From the NCBI GenBank assembly GCA_964444825.1, contig CAYUIS010000045.1, positions 1-34,429 of the forward strand: a DNA stretch of 34,429 nucleotides, read 5' to 3'. Each line of letters opens with the position of its first letter. Within the stretch, counting starts at the first letter, position 1. The translations under genes were made by a program, and so were the position numbers. The DNA is from CAYUIS01 sp964444825 (GTDB lineage: Bacteria > Chloroflexota > Anaerolineae > B4-G1). This document shows, in pieces, positions 8,044 through 14,443 of this stretch. The notes beneath the pieces were generated by a model that saw only the letters and a program-made list of their open reading frames with translations, ran no database searches and was not told the DNA's origin.

Positions 8044-8577
8044 ATGAAGGAGACTTGTGTAAAAGGACGCCTCTGGGTCCTGACCGATCCGGATGGCAAG
8101 CTGTATGACGACATTGACACCGATATGATCTTTCACAACCGCTATCTCCACATCACAGACGTGGACCAGATGGGCCAGTACGCGCTGGACAATCTTGAGG
8201 GTTGGAAGGACTTTGCCCAGAGAGCCCAGCCAGGCGACGTCATTATGGCTGGCAAGAACTTTGGTGCGGGGTCTTCGCGACAGCAGGCGGTGGATTGCTT
8301 CCAGGCATTGGGCCTGGTCGCCATCGTGGCCGAGAGCTTTGGCGCGATCTATAAGCGGAATGCCATCAACAGCGGCTTGCCCATCGTATCTATTCCAGAT
8401 CTTGAGGCCAAAGCCGACGCTTTTTCAACCGGCGATGAACTGGCTGTGGATTTCGAGAGCGGTGAGGTGGTGCTCAACGGGGAGAAAACCTTCCAGGCCC
8501 AACCGTTCTCTCAGGTTCAGATGGACATTTACCAGGCGGGGAATCTCTTTGCCTATGGCAAGATGCTGGGGAGTTGA
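8044..8577 (+). CDS. leuD: 3-isopropylmalate dehydratase / homoaconitase-family small subunit
   Basis: The protein has 177 residues. The ATG at 8044 lies two bases after the large-subunit stop, so the two are translated together. The swivel-domain signature GKNFGAGSSRQQA is intact, and NSGLPIVSIPDLE follows it. The substrate-recognition loop reads NRYLHITD, where characterised relatives carry YLRT (homoaconitase), YLVY or YLRL (isopropylmalate). YLHI fits none of these, so the substrate is open. It partners with the product of the upstream gene in the cytoplasm. A hairpin follows the stop codon. Confidence 0.85.
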   Translation: MKETCVKGRLWVLTDPDGKLYDDIDTDMIFHNRYLHITDVDQMGQYALDNLEGWKDFAQRAQPGDVIMAGKNFGAGSSRQQAVDCFQALGLVAIVAESFGAIYKRNAINSGLPIVSIPDLEAKADAFSTGDELAVDFESGEVVLNGEKTFQAQPFSQVQMDIYQAGNLFAYGKMLGS

Positions 8578-8587
8578 TCAAGTGTGA

Positions 8588-8615
8588 CAACCCGCACCAA
8601 TAATGGTGTGGTTTG
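8588..8615 (+). terminator. Intergenic hairpin after the dehydratase operon
   Basis: A 12-base stem (8588-8599 with 8604-8615) has one mismatch, one G-U pair and the loop ATAA. No clear T-run follows, so it may terminate weakly or protect the 3' end of the transcript. Confidence 0.4.
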
Positions 8616-8619
8616 GAAC

Positions 8620-8648
8620 TTAAGTCATCCGGTCGCATGTGATAGAAT
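8620..8648 (+). promoter_or_regulatory. Possible promoter for the ferredoxin operon
   Basis: TAGAAT at 8643-8648 with an extended TGA just before it. The -35 element is poor (TTAAGT at 8620-8625, 17-base spacer). It lies about 77 bases before the ATG at 8725. Confidence 0.4.
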
Positions 8649-8724
8649 ACTCCTTGGTAGAGCAAGAGTACGCTTGGGGTTGTCAACCTAACGACGCGAC
8701 ACTATGACTGGAGGAGAGAACACT

Positions 8725-9153
8725 ATGAAAGTCCTATCTTACGATCCGGAACTCTGTGTCGGCTGCCATACCTGCGAAGAGGTCTGCTCTGAGACGTGGT
8801 TCAAGGTCACCGACGCGGAAAAGTCGAGCATTCGTATCTATGAGGAGACGAAGGATGATGGCGAGGTGAGCGTCAGCGCCATCTACTGCGTCCAATGTGG
8901 CGAATGTGTTGACATCTGCCCCACGGAAGCCCTATATCAAGACAAACGGGGCATCGTCCGGCTGCGAAAGAAACTGTGCGTGGGGTGCCTTTCTTGTGTG
9001 GGAATTTGTCCATATACGGCGATGTACACCCATGATGACCAGACGGAGCCTTTCAAGTGTATCTCCTGTGGAAAGTGTGCCGACGAGTGCCCTGCTGAGG
9101 CCCTGGCTATCGTTGAGGTTGAGACCTCACGCGCTCCGGGCGTACAAGTGTAA
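8725..9153 (+). CDS. Polyferredoxin with four [4Fe-4S] motifs
   Basis: The protein has 142 residues. The ATG at 8725 is preferred over 8704 because GGAGGAGAG lies seven bases upstream of it. Four CxxCxxCxxxC motifs are visible: CVGCHTCEEVC, CVQCGECVDIC, CVGCLSCVGIC and CISCGKCADEC. This places it with the CooF/HycB/DmsB-like electron carriers that serve as the iron-sulfur subunit of redox enzymes. It has no signal peptide, so it is cytoplasmic. It is followed by a ThiS/MoaD-like gene, a pairing I know from tungsten-dependent aldehyde:ferredoxin oxidoreductase loci, but no such oxidoreductase is encoded in the window. Its partner enzyme is therefore unknown. Confidence 0.88.
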   Translation: MKVLSYDPELCVGCHTCEEVCSETWFKVTDAEKSSIRIYEETKDDGEVSVSAIYCVQCGECVDICPTEALYQDKRGIVRLRKKLCVGCLSCVGICPYTAMYTHDDQTEPFKCISCGKCADECPAEALAIVEVETSRAPGVQV

Positions 9154-9205
9154 GGAGAGGATCTGAATCTGAGAAAGGACAAGCAACAGGTCCTGTCTGC
9201 TGCTG

Positions 9206-9406
9206 ATGATCCGTATCAATGACCGGGATGAGGTGTCGTGGGAGGAGGGACTGACTGTCTCGAACCTGCTGGAGCGGCTTCGCTACACCTTCGCCCACAT
9301 CATCGTCAAGGTCGATGGAGAGGTTATTCCCCGCGAGGAGTATCACATCCGCACTATCCCTGATGGTGCGGATGTGTGGGTCATTCATCTGATTGCTGGG
9401 GGATAG
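9206..9406 (+). CDS. ThiS/MoaD-family sulfur carrier-like protein
   Basis: The protein has 66 residues and ends in Gly-Gly, as required for C-terminal adenylation and thiocarboxylation. WEEGLTVSNLLERLRYTF and VIHLIAGG match the beta-grasp ThiS/MoaD pattern. The ATG at 9206 is not preceded by a clear ribosome site, but MIRINDRDEV is a usual beginning for the family. Candidate roles are sulfur donation for thiamin or for the molybdo/tungstopterin cofactor. The adjacent polyferredoxin favours the pterin cofactor of an aldehyde oxidoreductase, which is inference. It lies 10 bases before the M24 peptidase gene. Confidence 0.8.
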   Translation: MIRINDRDEVSWEEGLTVSNLLERLRYTFAHIIVKVDGEVIPREEYHIRTIPDGADVWVIHLIAGG

Positions 9407-9415
9407 GGCGGCTTA

Positions 9416-10600
9416 ATGGTTCGTAGAGGCAAGAACAGCCGCAGGCTGGCCGAACTCTGTTCCCGAATGGCGGATGCGGGGATGGATGGAGCCCTGCTCC
9501 TCCATCCCCGTGACATATTCTACTACGCTGGCTCTGTGCGTCCATCCGCTCTACTCGTCTCGCGCTCTTCTGGGAAGGCTGTCCTTTTTGTCCGGCGGGG
9601 CTTTGAGTGGGCCAAGCGGGAGGCTACCGTCAGCCGGGTCGAGCCAATGAAAAGGATCAACGACATTGCCCAGGTGGTCGGCGAGCTGGGACTCGTAGAG
9701 GGTGTGCTGGGTACCGAATTGGACCTTGTCCCAGCCCGGCTCTACCGCCGCCTGATCGAGGTCTTTTCTGATTGGTCGTTGGCAGATGTCACACCGCTGG
9801 TGTTGGCCCAGCGTATGGTCAAAGATGAAGGAGAGATCACTGCCACGCGCCACGCCGCAGCCGTGGCCGATGCTGGTCACCGAGTCCTATGCGGTGCAAT
9901 AGTTTCGGGCGTCAGTGAGCTGGCACTGGCGACCAAGGTGGAAGCAGCTATGCGCCAGGCTGGCCACGAGGGGTTTCAGCCCCTCCGGTATCCTGGTGCG
10001 AGGGGGGGCGGGGTCCTGCTGATGAGTGGAGAGAACCTTGCTGTGCGCGGGGGCCACGGATTGGTGGTCACCGGAGTGGGACTGAGTGCCGCTATGCCCT
10101 ATGGACCATCCCAAAGGTCGATCAAGCCGGGCGACCTGATTGTCGTGGACATTGGCTCGACCTATGCGGGCTACACGGCAGATGAATCCCGTACCTTTGT
10201 TGTCGGATCAGCCACAGAGAGCCAGCAGGCGCTCTGGGCAGTGGCTCTCGCGGCCGAGGAGGCGGTGTTCGAGGTGCTCCGTCCCGGTGTGTCTGTAGAT
10301 GAGCTGTATTCGGTCGCAGAAGAATTGGTCGCGCAAGGGGCGCTGCCCCATTTTGGTCCTGGCAGCCTATCGCTGCCAGGTTTTGTGGGACATGGCATCG
10401 GGCTGGAAATTGACGAACCGCCGGTGCTGTGGGAGCGCGACGAAACAGAGTTGCGGGCCGGGATGGTGCTGGCGGTCGAGATCGAGGTCAGTGCGCGGGA
10501 TTCGGAGATGATGGCCAAGGTGGAGGATACCGTCGTTGTACGCCCAGATGGTTACGAGTTGCTGACTAGAACGCCGCGCGAGCTGATCAGATGTGATTGA
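9416..10600 (+). CDS. M24-family metallopeptidase (Xaa-Pro aminopeptidase-like)
   Basis: The protein has 394 residues, with an N-terminal creatinase-type domain and a C-terminal pita-bread domain. All five metal ligands are present: D245 (VVDIG), D256 (TADESR), H326 (GHGIGLEIDEPP), E355 (VEIEV) and E370 (KVEDTV). It is therefore probably an active dinuclear metalloenzyme in the cytoplasm that removes N-terminal residues before proline, though some members act on creatine or other substrates. It starts 10 bases after the ThiS-like gene and is likely in the same transcript. A decayed cyclophilin-like gene lies downstream. Confidence 0.88.
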   Translation: MVRRGKNSRRLAELCSRMADAGMDGALLLHPRDIFYYAGSVRPSALLVSRSSGKAVLFVRRGFEWAKREATVSRVEPMKRINDIAQVVGELGLVEGVLGTELDLVPARLYRRLIEVFSDWSLADVTPLVLAQRMVKDEGEITATRHAAAVADAGHRVLCGAIVSGVSELALATKVEAAMRQAGHEGFQPLRYPGARGGGVLLMSGENLAVRGGHGLVVTGVGLSAAMPYGPSQRSIKPGDLIVVDIGSTYAGYTADESRTFVVGSATESQQALWAVALAAEEAVFEVLRPGVSVDELYSVAEELVAQGALPHFGPGSLSLPGFVGHGIGLEIDEPPVLWERDETELRAGMVLAVEIEVSARDSEMMAKVEDTVVVRPDGYELLTRTPRELIRCD

Positions 10601-10665
10601 GGCGAGATTCCAGACTGGAGGCTGGCTTCACGGTCTTGAGTAGGGATCTGCCAGGAGTTGCACGG

Positions 10666-10845
10666 ATGGAGCGTCGGATTACGATTGTGGCTGGGTCTGT
10701 GACGATGGACGCCGAGTTGAACGACGCTCCCACGGCGCAGAGGATTTGGGAGTCACTGCCCATCACTGGGCGTGCTATGGTGTGAGGAGAGGAGATCTAT
10801 TCTGCAGGGGCGACCGTTACGCTGAGCGCGACTGTCTCAGGGTAA
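10666..10845 (+). pseudogene. Truncated cyclophilin-like (TM1367-type) gene
   Basis: The ATG at 10666 has AGGAG eight bases upstream. The reading frame encodes MERRITIVAGSVTMDAEL and TAQRIWESLPITGRAMV, which resembles the N-terminal third of the roughly 120-residue cyclophilin-like proteins of TM1367 type. In that family the next residues are a Trp followed by G-(D/E)-E-I-Y. Here a TGA (10783-10785) stands at the Trp position and GEEIY continues in frame. The frame then loses resemblance and stops at 10845 inside a terminator hairpin. The gene has apparently lost its C-terminal two thirds and gained a nonsense codon. The alternative, a genuine 39-residue peptide, is less likely. Confidence 0.6.
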
Positions 10846-10849
10846 CGGT
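10813..10849. terminator. Shared terminator hairpin between convergent genes
   Basis: ACCGTTAC (10813-10820) pairs with GTAACGGT (10842-10849), and inside it CTGAG (10822-10826) pairs with CTCAG (10836-10840), around a nine-base loop. The only break is a one-base mismatch. The stop codon of the minus-strand kinase (10837-10839) lies inside the stem. The tail on the plus strand is T/C-rich (TCTACTTCCTC). It probably ends the 8725-10600 transcript and may act in both directions. Confidence 0.55.
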
Positions 10850-12267
10850 TCTACTTCCTCCGAGACTGTTGTGGCGAGTGGCATGGTGAACGTGCAGATT
10901 GTGCCCTGGTCGAGCTGGCTCTCGATCCCAAATTCTCCACCCTGAAGTTCCACCAGGCCTTTGACCACGCACAGTCCCAACCCCGTTCCGGGCTTGCTTC
11001 GTACTGCCGGGTTGTCTGATCGGAAGAACTTGACGAACAGACGACCCTGATCCTCTGGAGAGATGCCGATGCCGGTGTCGGCTATCCTGAAGCGCACGGT
11101 TGCGTTGTCATGGTCTGCTTGGACGTTGATCTGTCCAGCGCTTGGTGTGTACTTGGACGCGTTCCGAAGCAGTTCGACCACGATCTGTTCCAGTCGCTTG
11201 CGGTCAGCCTGCACTCGGGGCAAATCATCCTCTATCTCCAGGGTGACCTGCTGCTCCTGGGCCTCGATTAGAGGTTGGATGGCCTTGAGAGCGTTCTGCA
11301 GTGCGTCGGCGGCAGATGTAGCTCTCACACCCAACTGCATCTGGTGGGTCTCGAGCTTGGTGACATCCTGCACGTCGGAGACGAGGATTTGCATCCTCTC
11401 AGTGTTGTTTATGATGGTGTCAAGGAATTGTGTCTGATCTGGGGTGAGCGGACCGATTAGGCCTTTGGCCATCATTTCGGCATAGCCACGAATGGACGTC
11501 ATCGGTGTTCGCAGCTCGTGGGCCATAAAGGAGATTTCGCTGGCCTTGGTTTGTCCGGCCTGTAAGAGTTCCTCCTCCCGCCTTGCCAGGGCTTGTTCGG
11601 TCAGTGTGTGTAGGCGGGCATTCTCAATAGCTACGGCGGCCTGGCTGGCAAATGCCGTCAGGATTGGCAGGTCCTCTTTTGAGAAAACGCTATCCTTCAT
11701 TCGGTTGTCCAGGTAGAGGGCCCCAGTCACTTGCTCGCGCACGTGAAGGGGAACGCAGACGATGGAGCGAAGTTGATAACCGACGACGCTCGCCTGGTCG
11801 GAGAACCTTGGGTCTCGCTGAGCATTGGTAGTCAGCACCGGCTGTTTTGTTTCCACGGCCTCCTGGACTACTGTGCGGCTGACCTTGAGGTCGAAGGCAT
11901 TGACGGTTTGCTGGTCAAAGTTCTGCGCGGCCTGGATCTCTAGGTCTCCCTCGTCATCAAGCAGCATTAGGCACCCCCGCTCGGCTCCAGTGAGATGGAT
12001 CAGTGAATCCATAACCAAGCTCATCGTCTTGGTCAAGTCGAGCGACGAGTTCATCACACCGATGATCTCATAGAGGGTTGCCAGTTCTGCTCCTTTCACC
12101 GTGTCTCCGACGAGGTCCACCATCATCAGTTGCCACTCGTAGATTCGCTGGTTCAGTTGCTCTGGAGAGATGCCACCCGGTTTCGACAACCCCTGTCGCA
12201 CGATGTGCATACTGTCCAGGAGTGCGGCTGCGGCCGTGCTTTTCACTATGAGCTTGTTCTCATTCAC
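10837..12267 (-). CDS. Soluble GAF-domain sensor histidine kinase
   Basis: The protein has 476 residues from a GTG at 12267, chosen because GGAGG (12282-12278) lies 10 bases upstream; the upstream in-frame start at 12303 has none. After an N-terminal region of about 80 residues comes a GAF domain (LYEIIGVMNSSLDL through ASQAAVAIENARL). It is followed by a HisKA H-box (MAHELRTPMTSIRG), N-box (LLRNASKYTP), G1 (DTGIGISPED), F-box (FVKFFRSD) and G2 (GTGLGLCVV). No membrane segment is present, so it senses a cytoplasmic cue or partner. No response regulator is adjacent. A second kinase of similar build lies at 24532-25743. Confidence 0.88.
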   Translation of the reverse strand: MNENKLIVKSTAAAALLDSMHIVRQGLSKPGGISPEQLNQRIYEWQLMMVDLVGDTVKGAELATLYEIIGVMNSSLDLTKTMSLVMDSLIHLTGAERGCLMLLDDEGDLEIQAAQNFDQQTVNAFDLKVSRTVVQEAVETKQPVLTTNAQRDPRFSDQASVVGYQLRSIVCVPLHVREQVTGALYLDNRMKDSVFSKEDLPILTAFASQAAVAIENARLHTLTEQALARREEELLQAGQTKASEISFMAHELRTPMTSIRGYAEMMAKGLIGPLTPDQTQFLDTIINNTERMQILVSDVQDVTKLETHQMQLGVRATSAADALQNALKAIQPLIEAQEQQVTLEIEDDLPRVQADRKRLEQIVVELLRNASKYTPSAGQINVQADHDNATVRFRIADTGIGISPEDQGRLFVKFFRSDNPAVRSKPGTGLGLCVVKGLVELQGGEFGIESQLDQGTICTFTMPLATTVSEEVEPLP

Positions 12268-12461
12268 TATTGCTCTGCCTCCGTGTCGGAAACTGACCCG
12301 CAAGGTCAGTGAAGCAGGCCCATCTGCTGTCTGTGGGTTCCTTTTTCCTTCCTGCTCAACCCAAGAATACCACGAAAGGTGGTGACAGGGGTTGCGATGG
12401 GGTTACGGTTTGGTTAACGTATAGGTGATGCAGGTGGGCTTCCCTGCAGATTGATCTGTGG

Positions 12462-12467
12462 TATATT
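12462..12467 (+). promoter_or_regulatory. Possible extended -10 promoter for the Fe-S assembly pair
   Basis: TATATT preceded by TGG, about 95 bases before the ATG at 12563. No good -35 hexamer is found at the right distance. The rest of 12268-12562 shows no gene. Confidence 0.35.
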
Positions 12468-12562
12468 GTGAACTGGAACCAAACTGTATGAGATTCGTCA
12501 TGTAGGCGGGTGACAAAGCTCACTGGCATAGGGTTTGCTTCAGTCGTACCATAGGGGACAGA

Positions 12563-13354
12563 ATGACAGACAACGTGTTGCTCAAACTAGAGGATGTGTG
12601 GGTGCCGCGACCTGGCGCAGAGGTGCTGCGAGGTGTCAATATGACGCTGCGACGCGGTGAAGTGCATACTCTATTAGGGTTGAACGGCTCGGGCAAGACC
12701 AGCTTGGCTCTCACGTTGATGGGGGCGGATGGATATGTGCCGGAGCGAGGGCGCATATTGTTCGATGGGCGGGACATTTCGCGACTCTCGGTGACTGAGC
12801 GGGCGCGGTTGGGGCTGACGCTGGCGTGGCAGGAACCAGCGCGCTTCGAGGGCCTGCTTACAGCCGACTATCTGGCTTTGGGAATGGAATCCCCTTCCAG
12901 GGAACGTATCGAGGAGGCGTTGGCGGCGGTTGCACTCTCGCCCACGGTCTACATGGGGCGCGCCGTCGACGCAGCCCTTTCTGGAGGAGAGCGCAAGCGC
13001 ATAGAACTGGCAGCCGTCTATGCCATGCACCCGCGGCTCGCCATCCTGGATGAGCCTGACTCGGGGATTGATGTGCTGGGCATTGAAGAGATTGCGACGT
13101 TGCTGCACCGGATGTCATTTGAGGGCACGGCGGTGTTGTTGATTACCCACCGTGACGAGATGGCAGAGATAGCCGATGCAGCCTCGCTGATGTGCGGTGG
13201 TGCGGTCGTCAGCACTGGCACGCCAGCGGAGGTACGTGAGTACTTTGCCGAACGCTGCCGCCCTCACGGCGATCTATTGGGAAGCCAACCATGGGGGAAG
13301 GAGGCTGGTGGCACCTATCAGCGTGTGATGGCTGAGGGAGTGTGCGATGGGTGA
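12563..13354 (+). CDS. smsC: SufC-like Fe-S assembly ATPase (SmsC-type)
   Basis: The protein has 263 residues. It carries Walker A (GLNGSGKT), a Q-loop (WQEPARF), the ABC signature (LSGGERKR), Walker B (LAILDEPDSGID) and the H-loop (THRDEM). DEPDSGID with the downstream SufB/D-like partner identifies a SufC-type ATPase and not a transporter. It energises assembly of Fe-S clusters on the SufB-like scaffold in the cytoplasm. The stop overlaps the next start by eight bases, so the two are translationally coupled. With no SufS, SufU, SufE or SufD nearby, the pair matches the two-gene SUF-like minimal system (SmsCB) known from archaea and some anaerobic bacteria. Confidence 0.82.
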   Translation: MTDNVLLKLEDVWVPRPGAEVLRGVNMTLRRGEVHTLLGLNGSGKTSLALTLMGADGYVPERGRILFDGRDISRLSVTERARLGLTLAWQEPARFEGLLTADYLALGMESPSRERIEEALAAVALSPTVYMGRAVDAALSGGERKRIELAAVYAMHPRLAILDEPDSGIDVLGIEEIATLLHRMSFEGTAVLLITHRDEMAEIADAASLMCGGAVVSTGTPAEVREYFAERCRPHGDLLGSQPWGKEAGGTYQRVMAEGVCDG

Positions 13355-14345
13355 CCATCCAACTTCCCAGACGACCGCCTCCGCGTTTCGGGAGCGCAAT
13401 CCGGCTTGGACTCGTGAGTTTGAGGCTATGCTTGAAGCATACAAAGAGGCGGGCGGTAGGCCGGACATCCTGCAGACCCCCAGAGTCGCCAGTGTGGTCA
13501 TCAGTGGAAATCGGGTGTTGGCGCTCAACCTGGTGGAGGGTGTTGAAATCGAGGCCGAGGAATTGGAGGACGGTGTACGCGCTCGCATCGTGGTCGCACC
13601 AGGCACGAGAGTGGATTACCCGGTGCATCTTTGCTTCGGCATGGTCGCTGAAGAGGGACTTCAGAGGATTCTGCCCGAGTTCGAGATAGGGGCGCAGGCT
13701 GAGATCAGCTTTCTGACCCACTGTACATTTCCCAATGCAGTGGATCTCAAGCATGTGATGGATGCCCGAATCCACGTCGGACCGGGCGCGACGATGCGTT
13801 ACAGAGAGGGTCATTATCACGGCCCTGTGGGTGGTATCAAAGTCCTGCCCTCTACATCTGCTCACGTAGATGATGGGGGCCGGCTGGAGTCCGAGTTCAA
13901 CCTCGTGCACGGTCGGGTGGGATGCTTGGACATCAAGTTCGATGTGGATGTGGCCGCCGATGGGGTTGTTGAGTTGAGCACCAAGGCCTATGGCTCGGGT
14001 GAGGACGAAATCCGGGTCAGTGAAACTGTGCGACTCAACGGTGAGGGGGCCCGTGGCTTGACCATAACGCGTGTTGCTGTGCGAGACCGAGCCACCAGCG
14101 AAATCTATACGACCGCGGAAGGGAATGCGCCGGGTGCGGTGGGCCATATGGATTGCACTGAGATCGTGCGCGGGGATGCGGTGGCCCGCAACGTACCAGC
14201 CGTCGTAGTGCGTGATGACCAGGCACGGGTGACACACGAGGCGGCCATTGGTAGTGTGGGTATGAAACAGTTGGAGACTCTGATGGCTCGCGGCCTGGAT
14301 GAACAAGAAGCGGTGGACGTCATTATTCTAGGGATGTTAGGCTAG
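13347..14345 (+). CDS. smsB: SufB/SufD-like Fe-S scaffold (SmsB-type)
   Basis: The protein has 332 residues, shorter than the SufB or SufD of full SUF systems. It consists mainly of the SufBD beta-helix core and the C-terminal helices. The conserved end (VRDDQARVTHEAAIGSVG ... LDEQEAVDVIILGML) aligns with the SufB C-terminus, including the THEA histidine. At the place of the E. coli SufB essential Cys405 I read an alanine (RGDAVARNVP). A cysteine occurs earlier, in GHMDCTE, and could take its role. It should form a complex with the upstream ATPase and act as cluster scaffold; whether it accepts sulfide or persulfide sulfur is open. Confidence 0.8.
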   Translation: MGDHPTSQTTASAFRERNPAWTREFEAMLEAYKEAGGRPDILQTPRVASVVISGNRVLALNLVEGVEIEAEELEDGVRARIVVAPGTRVDYPVHLCFGMVAEEGLQRILPEFEIGAQAEISFLTHCTFPNAVDLKHVMDARIHVGPGATMRYREGHYHGPVGGIKVLPSTSAHVDDGGRLESEFNLVHGRVGCLDIKFDVDVAADGVVELSTKAYGSGEDEIRVSETVRLNGEGARGLTITRVAVRDRATSEIYTTAEGNAPGAVGHMDCTEIVRGDAVARNVPAVVVRDDQARVTHEAAIGSVGMKQLETLMARGLDEQEAVDVIILGMLG

Positions 14346-14366
14346 CCGGTCAATGGGGAAGGCAGG

Positions 14367-14394
14367 TTGCCAATCCATCGACTTGTGGCATAAT
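14367..14394 (+). promoter_or_regulatory. Promoter of the thioredoxin/CcdA fusion gene
   Basis: TTGCCA (14367-14372), a 16-base spacer ending in TGG, and CATAAT (14389-14394). It lies about 50 bases before the ATG at 14444. Confidence 0.6.
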
Positions 14395-14443
14395 GCTCCG
14401 CCGTACGCAACACAGGAACAAGGACAGAGTGGAGTGCTAGAGG

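Noticed and set aside
10783..10785. TGA in the cyclophilin-like remnant as a recoded Trp or selenocysteine codon
   Set aside because: TGG is used freely for Trp, and TGA ends several intact genes in the window, so a changed code is excluded. No selenocysteine element is visible after the TGA, and the frame soon ends anyway.
11275..12312. Several small plus-strand frames across the GAF histidine kinase
   Set aside because: All overlap conserved kinase or GAF motifs on the minus strand and have no ribosome sites.
13209..14306. Open frame of 365 residues antisense to the SufB-like gene
   Set aside because: It covers a conserved Fe-S scaffold gene almost exactly and shows no family features of its own.
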